From Pseudomonas mendocina (GTDB taxonomy: Bacteria > Pseudomonadota > Gammaproteobacteria > Pseudomonadales > Pseudomonadaceae): DNA of 64,000 nt. This document shows, one piece after another, positions 58,641-64,000 of the stretch. The notes beneath the pieces were generated by a model that was not told where the DNA came from, searched no databases, and saw only the letters and a program-made list of their open reading frames with translations. How positions within the stretch are numbered: position 1 is the stretch's first letter; each line of letters starts with the position of its first letter. Made by a program: the position numbers and the translations under genes. The stretch lies in the NCBI GenBank assembly GCA_037482215.1, contig CP148074.1, forward strand, positions 744,001-808,000. Direction: 5' to 3'.

Positions 58641-61600
58641 ATGTCTAATCAATCCCGGTCTAACACTACTACTTCCCAGAGTAGTGCTCGCGCACAAGCT
58701 AAAGGCAAAAGAACACCAGCATGGGCTGGTATGGCACTTTTCTTTTATGGCTATGAAGTAGCACTGGCTCCATTGGCAGTCGCCGCCACTACGGGGGATC
58801 AGATAGCTAAGCATGCTATTCAGGTGAATGATCAAGAGTTCATCCTGCATGTGGTCCAAGGCGAAACCCTTAGCCAGATTGCGCAGCGTTTTGATGTGCC
58901 AGAGGCAGAACTTGTTGCATTGCGCGCCCAACTCAGTGAGTTGGGATGGGCCGGACATGTTTGGTTGATCCCGAATCGTCACACCGGCGAAACGTCCAGC
59001 TACCCATCCTACATTTTGTACTCGCTGCGTCAGGGCGAGAGCATTGCTTCGCTGGCGTTGGCCAATAACCGCTCTACGGCTGAATTGTCACGCCTGAATG
59101 CACTGGCGATGGGTAAAGCCGATGTGTCCAGTTTGCAACGTGGCGAACTGATTCTGCTGCCTGCCCCGCTGAAAAATGCCTCAGCAGAAGTCAGCGAAGG
59201 TTCCCGCCGACAATATCAGGCCTATGAGCAGCGTGTTGCTCAATTGCTGTCCAGTGTTGGACAAGCGCATGAGAACCGTGTGAAGAATGATGGCGCGGGC
59301 CAGGATACGATGAGCCTACTGGCTCAGCAAGCGGCTGCCGGTGCTAGCAGTGCCCTGTCGCAGGAAACGCAGGAACTGCTGGGCTCCTTTGGCCGTGCCC
59401 GGGTCAATGTGCGTACCAATGTTGATACCCACGATGTTGATCTTGAGCTGGATTACCTGCATCCATTGCTGGAAAACAAAGACGGCATCGCATTTGCTCA
59501 GATCGGTACGCGAACTGTTGGCGAGCGCAATATCGGTAACCTGGGTGTTGGTTATCGTCATGAGGTCTCCCCAGACCTGATGGTCGGTACCAACGCCTTT
59601 GTTGATCAGGATTTCACGCGTGACCATACCCGCGGAAGCGTGGGTGTTGAAGCCTGGGGTAACAGCGCCCGCCTGGCTGCCAACGTATATGCGCCGATTA
59701 GCGGCTGGAAGGAATCGGGTGAAGATCAGCTGAACAAGGACCCAGAGCTGTATGACCTCTATGAGCGTCCGGCAAAGGGTTGGGATGCTCGTGGCGAAAT
59801 CGCCCTACCAGGGGCGCCTCAGGTTGCGCTCACTGGTAAGTATTTCCAGTGGAAAGGCGATGGGGTTGATGTCAACAGCAGCGGCTCGCTGGAGAAAAAT
59901 CCTAAAGGCCATAGCTTCGGTATGAAATGGCAGCCGATGCCTCTGCTTGGTTTCACAGCTGAACACCAAAAGATCAATGGTGGCGAGGGCAACTGGCAGT
60001 TTGGTGCAAGCCTCAACTGGAGTTTCGATCTGACGCTGGATGAGCAACTTAACACCCGCAAAGCGACTGCAATCCGTCCGCTGGCCGATGCCCGTAAGGA
60101 TTTTGTTGAGCGTGATTACAGCGTGGTCCTGGATTACAAACACAAAGAGAAGCGTGTTGAGCCCTTCGAGTTTGTACTCAGCGTATTGTCACTGACTGCT
60201 CCTGTGCCGTCCGCTCCTGAGGCTTTGGTTGTTCAAAGCCCGGAGCTGCGTGGGGTGAGTCAGAATAGTCAGGTGCGTTATGAACTAGGAGAAGTGACCT
60301 ATAAAGATCACACAAAATCCGTAAATGGTCAGGCAGTAACCATCGACTCCCGCACTGGCAGTATCACGGTCCCACCGGGCATTGGTGCCCATACTGTGCA
60401 GGTAATTGCTTACCTTGAAATCGCTGGTCTGGTTAAGTCGTCTGCCACTTATCAACTGGATGTTCAGGAGCCATTGGATAGCGATGGTGACGGTCTCTAC
60501 GACATTGAAGAGGCGCATTACGGAACGGATCCGAAGAATCCGGATACCGACGGTGACGGCATGTCCGATAAGGACGAAGTCGATGCTGGACTGAATCCGC
60601 TGGATCCAAGCGACCAGGTTGACACCGATGGTGACGGCTTGAGCGACTATGAAGAAGAGCAATTAGGGACCGATCCGAAGAATCCGGATACCGACGGTGA
60701 CGGTATGTCCGATAAGGACGAGGTCGCTGCAGGTCTGAACCCGCTGGACCCGAATGACCAGGTGGACACCGATGGTGACGGCATCAGCGACTACGAAGAA
60801 GGCAAGTTGGGTACTGACCCGAACAACCCGGATTCCGACGGCGACGGCATGCCCGATGGTGAGGAAGTGACGGCAGGTCTGAACCCGCTGGACCCGAATG
60901 ACCAGGTGGACACCGATGGTGACGGCATCAGCGACTACGAAGAAGGCAAGTTGGGTACTGACCCGAACAACCCGGATTCCGACGGCGACGGCATGCCCGA
61001 TGGTGAGGAAGTGACGGCAGGTCTGAACCCGCTGGACCCGAATGACCAGGTGGACACCGATGGTGACGGCATCAGCGACTACGAAGAAGGCAAGTTGGGT
61101 ACTGACCCGAACAACCCGGACACTGACGGCGACGGTATGCCCGATGGTGAGGAAGTGACGGCAGGTCTGAACCCGCTGGACCCGAATGACCAGGTGGACA
61201 CCGATGGTGACGGCATCAGCGACTACGAAGAAGGCAAGTTGGGTACTGACCCGAACAACCCGGATTCCGACGGTGACGGTATGCCAGACGGTGAGGAAGT
61301 GACGGCAGGTCTGAACCCGCTGGACCCGAATGACCAGGTGGACACCGATGGTGACGGCATCAGCGACTACGAAGAAGGCAAGTTGGGTACTGACCCGAAC
61401 AACCCGGATTCCGACGGCGACGGCATGCCAGACGGTGAGGAAGTGACGGCAGGTCTGAATCCGCTGGACCCGAATGACCAGGTGGACACCGATGGTGACG
61501 GCATCAGCGACTACGAAGAAGGCAAGTTGGGTACTGACCCGAACAACCCGGACACTGACGGCGACGGTATGCCCGATGGTGAGGAAGTGACGGCAGGTCT

Positions 61601-62882
61601 GAACCCGCTGGACCCGAATGACCAGGTGGACACCGATGGTGACGGCATCAGCGACTACGAAGAAGGCAAGTTGGGTACTGACCCGAACAACCCGGATTCC
61701 GACGGCGACGGCATGCCAGACGGTGAGGAAGTTACGGCAGGTCTGAACCCGCTGGACCCGAATGACCAGGTGGACACCGATGGTGACGGCATCAGCGACT
61801 ACGAAGAAGGCAAGTTGGGTACTGACCCGAACAACCCGGACACTGACGGCGACGGTATGCCCGATGGTGAGGAAGTGACGGCAGGTCTGAACCCGCTGGA
61901 CCCGAATGACCAGGTGGACACCGATGGTGACGGCATCAGCGACTACGAAGAAGGCAAGTTGGGTACTGACCCGAACAACCCGGATTCCGACGGCGACGGC
62001 ATGCCAGACGGTGAGGAAGTTACGGCAGGTCTGAACCCGCTGGACCCGAATGACCAGGTGGACACCGATGGTGACGGCATCAGCGACTACGAAGAAGGCA
62101 AGTTGGGTACTGACCCGAACAACCCGGATTCCGACGGCGACGGCATGCCCGATGGTGAGGAAGTGACGGCAGGTCTGAACCCGCTGGACCCGAATGACCA
62201 GGTGGACACCGATGGTGACGGCATCAGCGACTACCAAGAAGGCAAGTTGGGTACTGACCCGAACAACCCGGATTCCGACGGTGACGGTATGCCAGACGGT
62301 GAGGAAGTGACGGCAGGTCTGAACCCGCTGGACCCGAACGACCAGGTGGATACCGATGGTGACGGCATCAGCGACTACCAAGAAGGCAAGTTGGGTACTG
62401 ACCCGAACAACCCGGATTCCGACGGTGACGGTATGCCAGACGGTGAAGAAGTGACGGCAGGTCTGAACCCGCTGGACCCGAATGACCAGGTGGACACCGA
62501 TGGTGACGGCATCAGCGACTACCAAGAAGGCAAGTTGGGTACTGACCCGAACAACCCGGACACTGACGGCGACGGCATACCAGACGGTGAGGAAGTGGCG
62601 ACAGGTCTGAACCCGCTAGACCCGAATGACAACCCAGCTGCACCGTCTGCAGTAGTTATTACAGGGTTGGACGCGCAAGGCCATCCCAAAGTAGGTCAGG
62701 CTTTATCTGCTGAAGTGACGTGTATTGGTACTTGTGCGCCTGAACTTAAATATCAGTGGCAGATTGAAAGTACAATTGGCAGTGATAACTTTGTGAATAT
62801 AAATGGTGCTACAAGCAATACTTATATCCCCAAATCTGATGAGCAGCGACGTAAGATTCGTGTTTTAGTCTCACTGCTATAA
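58641..62882 (+). CDS. LysM inverse autotransporter adhesin with TSP3-type calcium repeats
   Basis: A 1413-residue outer-membrane adhesin of intimin/invasin type. An extended signal region (about 1-50) leads to a LysM domain (66-112) and a second LysM-like segment (123-174), which would bind peptidoglycan. The inverse-autotransporter barrel (about 240-505; [25 protein letters not shown], in parts LGVGYRHEV and [10 protein letters not shown]) anchors it. Then come a beta-sandwich (510-611), fifteen 48-residue repeats (612-1331), each with two DxDGDG loops, and an Ig-like end (1332-1413). The repeats should be a calcium-stiffened stalk exposed outside. The last domain is more AT-rich than the repeats. 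The ATG at 58641 has a weak upstream site. Confidence 0.92.
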   Translation: MSNQSRSNTTTSQSSARAQAKGKRTPAWAGMALFFYGYEVALAPLAVAATTGDQIAKHAIQVNDQEFILHVVQGETLSQIAQRFDVPEAELVALRAQLSELGWAGHVWLIPNRHTGETSSYPSYILYSLRQGESIASLALANNRSTAELSRLNALAMGKADVSSLQRGELILLPAPLKNASAEVSEGSRRQYQAYEQRVAQLLSSVGQAHENRVKNDGAGQDTMSLLAQQAAAGASSALSQETQELLGSFGRARVNVRTNVDTHDVDLELDYLHPLLENKDGIAFAQIGTRTVGERNIGNLGVGYRHEVSPDLMVGTNAFVDQDFTRDHTRGSVGVEAWGNSARLAANVYAPISGWKESGEDQLNKDPELYDLYERPAKGWDARGEIALPGAPQVALTGKYFQWKGDGVDVNSSGSLEKNPKGHSFGMKWQPMPLLGFTAEHQKINGGEGNWQFGASLNWSFDLTLDEQLNTRKATAIRPLADARKDFVERDYSVVLDYKHKEKRVEPFEFVLSVLSLTAPVPSAPEALVVQSPELRGVSQNSQVRYELGEVTYKDHTKSVNGQAVTIDSRTGSITVPPGIGAHTVQVIAYLEIAGLVKSSATYQLDVQEPLDSDGDGLYDIEEAHYGTDPKNPDTDGDGMSDKDEVDAGLNPLDPSDQVDTDGDGLSDYEEEQLGTDPKNPDTDGDGMSDKDEVAAGLNPLDPNDQVDTDGDGISDYEEGKLGTDPNNPDSDGDGMPDGEEVTAGLNPLDPNDQVDTDGDGISDYEEGKLGTDPNNPDSDGDGMPDGEEVTAGLNPLDPNDQVDTDGDGISDYEEGKLGTDPNNPDTDGDGMPDGEEVTAGLNPLDPNDQVDTDGDGISDYEEGKLGTDPNNPDSDGDGMPDGEEVTAGLNPLDPNDQVDTDGDGISDYEEGKLGTDPNNPDSDGDGMPDGEEVTAGLNPLDPNDQVDTDGDGISDYEEGKLGTDPNNPDTDGDGMPDGEEVTAGLNPLDPNDQVDTDGDGISDYEEGKLGTDPNNPDSDGDGMPDGEEVTAGLNPLDPNDQVDTDGDGISDYEEGKLGTDPNNPDTDGDGMPDGEEVTAGLNPLDPNDQVDTDGDGISDYEEGKLGTDPNNPDSDGDGMPDGEEVTAGLNPLDPNDQVDTDGDGISDYEEGKLGTDPNNPDSDGDGMPDGEEVTAGLNPLDPNDQVDTDGDGISDYQEGKLGTDPNNPDSDGDGMPDGEEVTAGLNPLDPNDQVDTDGDGISDYQEGKLGTDPNNPDSDGDGMPDGEEVTAGLNPLDPNDQVDTDGDGISDYQEGKLGTDPNNPDTDGDGIPDGEEVATGLNPLDPNDNPAAPSAVVITGLDAQGHPKVGQALSAEVTCIGTCAPELKYQWQIESTIGSDNFVNINGATSNTYIPKSDEQRRKIRVLVSLL
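60474..62633 (+). repeat. fifteen tandem 144-bp repeats (48 codons each)
   Basis: The region is exactly 15 x 144 bp. Units 1 and 2 are diverged, units 3-14 are nearly identical at DNA level, and unit 15 is diverged at its end ([11 protein letters not shown]). Variation is limited to Ser/Thr in the second loop and Glu/Gln in SDYE/QEGK (Gln in units 13-15). Each unit encodes two calcium loops (DTDGDGISD and DSDGDGMPD). Confidence 0.95.
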
Positions 62883-62887
62883 GAGTT

Positions 62888-62918
62888 TATGCAGCTGCTT
62901 TCTAAAGGCAGCTGCATA
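62888..62918. other. near-perfect hairpin after the adhesin stop
   Basis: A 14-bp stem (TATGCAGCTGCTTT with GG-containing complement, one G-U) and a 3-nt loop starting 6 nt after the TAA. It has no T-run and may protect the mRNA 3' end or act with the next terminator. Confidence 0.5.
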
Positions 62919-62945
62919 CAATTCAGTTACTACTCCGGAGTCTAT

Positions 62946-62976
62946 AACGCCTGGTGCACTGCATTGGGCGTTTTTT
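62946..62976 (+). terminator. terminator of the adhesin gene
   Basis: AACGCC / GGCGTT stem followed by TTTTTT (62971-62976). Confidence 0.7.
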
Positions 62977-63352
62977 ATCCCAGAGCTAAATGCGATCATT
63001 TTGTGTTGTAGATTCTGACAGTTGCACTGCCCATCGCTCTGTCATGTTTCAAGTTGTAAGGGGTGTGCTTCAAAATTAATTTAGCCACTGCGCACTTGGT
63101 GGCTGATAGATAAAACTAGCACGACCTAACAATGGTCAACCTTTGGGCTTACAAGACCACTTGCCTGGTCGATTTTTAAGATCGAAGCGCCGTAATCTTT
63201 CTTCTGAGTAGTGGCCACCGTTTCAAACGCTTAAACAACAGTTGCTGTTCAAGCTTCTTGATGCGCTTTTAAACTGCTTGCTCTCGCGGCACTCAGGTTT
63301 TGGCTTCTGTTACTTCTTATCGAGGCATCCTAGTACAACGGGATACAGGCAA

Positions 63353-63385
63353 TAAAAAAGCCGGCTTGTGGCCGGTTTTCTTTTT
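63353..63385. terminator. bidirectional terminator
   Basis: CCGGC-TTGTG-GCCGG flanked by an A-run before (63354-63359) and TTTTCTTTTT after, so it can end transcription on both strands; it lies downstream of the leftward gene at 63484. Confidence 0.8.
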
Positions 63386-63430
63386 GCTTATCTATCTGAT
63401 TTTATTGAAACTCATAATCGAAATTTATTT

Positions 63431-63452
63431 TGACCCACACTCTGACCCACAC
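63431..63452. repeat. two TGACCCACAC direct repeats
   Basis: Two identical 10-mers 12 bp apart (63431-63440 and 63443-63452) between a terminator and an unidentified gene at the right edge. They may be a binding site or an end of a mobile element. Confidence 0.5.
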
Positions 63453-63483
63453 GCTGGCTGAGCCCTGGATCGGGAAGGGGCTC

Positions 63484-63975
63484 TCAGATCAGCCTTGCCT
63501 CCAGCAATGCATGCATTTTGAGGGCATCGGTTATGGCCTTCTTAATGCCGCTGACCTTTTTCTTCGTCTCAGATTGAAGCCTGGCTTCGTCCCCATCGAA
63601 GCCAGGGTCGGCCTGCCCTGAGGTGAGTTCCCACATGGTTAGTACGGTAGCCAGTCGCTCGATCTGTTTGATGGCTTCGTCATGCTTCACCTTCCAGCGC
63701 TCGTCGAGTTGAGTGCGGCGTTTACGCTCGTACGCCAGGGCGTCTTGCAGGGCCTGTTCGCGCTTGCGGTGCTCCTCAAGCGATTTTTCAGCGCCACTGA
63801 GGAGGTCTGCGACTAACTCTTCCCCGGACATCTTCAGTTTTTTTGCCTGGACGCTTATGGCCTTCTTAGTCTCAACCGGGAGCGTAAACGAGTAGGGCTT
63901 TCTGTTTTTTTCTGAATTCACTGAACGATGTCGATGCTGTCGAAGAGCATTCCTCAGTCTCGTCACGAACTCCAA
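63484..63975 (-). CDS. unidentified coiled-coil protein, N-terminal limit unresolved
   Basis: The frame ends at 63484 and is still open at the right edge, so the gene may begin beyond the window. In-window candidate starts are TTG at 63975 (163 residues) and GTG at 63921 (145 residues), neither with a clear ribosome-binding site. After a basic N-terminus the chain has KPYSFTLPVETKKAISVQAKKL, in parts YSFTLPVETKKAISV, which could be a ribbon-helix-helix-like DNA-binding start, then a long charged coiled coil (EEHRKREQALQDALAYERKR, in parts). A terminator and a TGACCCACAC repeat pair lie downstream. I do not recognise the family. Possible accessory-element protein. Confidence 0.55.
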   Translation of the reverse strand: MEFVTRLRNALRQHRHRSVNSEKNRKPYSFTLPVETKKAISVQAKKLKMSGEELVADLLSGAEKSLEEHRKREQALQDALAYERKRRTQLDERWKVKHDEAIKQIERLATVLTMWELTSGQADPGFDGDEARLQSETKKKVSGIKKAITDALKMHALLEARLI

Positions 63976-64000
63976 GCCGTCACGAGTTTCCTGCAGGTAT

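Larger units (their letters stand above)
62883..63483. other. AT-rich intergenic region after the adhesin
   Basis: About 600 bp without a gene. It holds a long hairpin (62888-62918), two terminators (62946-62976 and 63353-63385), and a tandem TGACCCACAC pair (63431-63452). The composition differs from the housekeeping part of the window. Confidence 0.6.

Noticed and set aside
60663..62525. A 620-codon open frame antisense to the adhesin repeats
   Set aside because: The 144-bp period is a multiple of three, so any frame without a stop in one unit stays open across the array. Its sequence is a mirror of the repeats and resembles no protein.
60474..62633. The tandem repeats as a CRISPR array
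   Set aside because: The period is coding, without spacers, and lies inside one continuous reading frame.

Overview
The window looks like chromosomal DNA of a Pseudomonas-type gammaproteobacterium. The evidence is the gene order nrdR-ribD-(FMN riboswitch)-riboflavin synthase-ribBA-ribH-nusB-thiL-pgpA followed by ribA, a TonB-dependent cobalamin receptor under a B12 riboswitch, dxs/ispA/xseB, an OprD-family porin, and moderately high GC. No rRNA, tRNA, CRISPR array, transposase or complete insertion sequence was recognised.

Layout. 0-0.9 kb: end of a leftward ABC-exporter/His-rich protein operon with a Zur-box-like site. 1-3.5 kb: a small unknown gene, CnoX, a methyltransferase and a YbaY-type lipoprotein. 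3.6-12.7 kb: the rightward riboflavin/NusB/ThiL/PgpA block, then a periplasmic solute-binding-like protein, a retropepsin-like protease and ribA. 12.7-18 kb: a leftward B12 operon (riboswitch, btuB, binding protein, permease, ATPase, adenosyltransferase-fold protein). 18-30.3 kb: dxs is separated from ispA-xseB by about 9 kb holding a single-chain biotin-dependent acyl-CoA carboxylase, its acyl-CoA ligase, a divergent LysR regulator, an exported M20 amidohydrolase and a frameshifted DUF2252 gene bracketed by 69-bp direct repeats. 30.3-49.5 kb: mostly envelope and housekeeping genes (DUF2214, MATE, DinB-like, alpha-2-macroglobulin, PBP1C, GGDEF, DMT, SDR, phosphatase, retropepsin, DUF4136 pair, CmoM, MazG-like). 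49.9-55.6 kb: pirin, then a tightly overlapped FUSC-DUF1656-HlyD-OprD operon. 55.6-64 kb: MaoC-type protein, hemerythrin, a BigR/SqrR-like ArsR regulator, a large LysM/inverse-autotransporter adhesin with fifteen near-identical 144-bp calcium-loop repeats, and an unidentified coiled-coil gene at the right edge. Gene density drops and intergenic DNA becomes more AT-rich at this end, which suggests accessory DNA.

How parts work together. Riboflavin synthesis has both a RibBA whose cyclohydrolase half has lost its zinc cysteines and a complete separate RibA, so RibA must supply the GTP cyclohydrolase II step. The B12 riboswitch appears to control btuB through a hairpin that hides its ribosome-binding site, with the inner-membrane import genes downstream. 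The LysR regulator, ligase and carboxylase form a self-contained acyl-acid activation and carboxylation module. The FUSC/DUF1656/HlyD genes form an aromatic-acid-type efflux pump coupled, unusually, to an OprD porin gene rather than a TolC-type channel.

The strongest candidates for new biology are the repeat adhesin, the efflux/OprD operon, the FMN-riboswitch leader ORF overlapping the riboflavin synthase start, the adenosyltransferase-fold protein lacking its ATP motif, and the repeat-flanked DUF2252 cassette. I did not find a clearly undescribed defence or mobile system.
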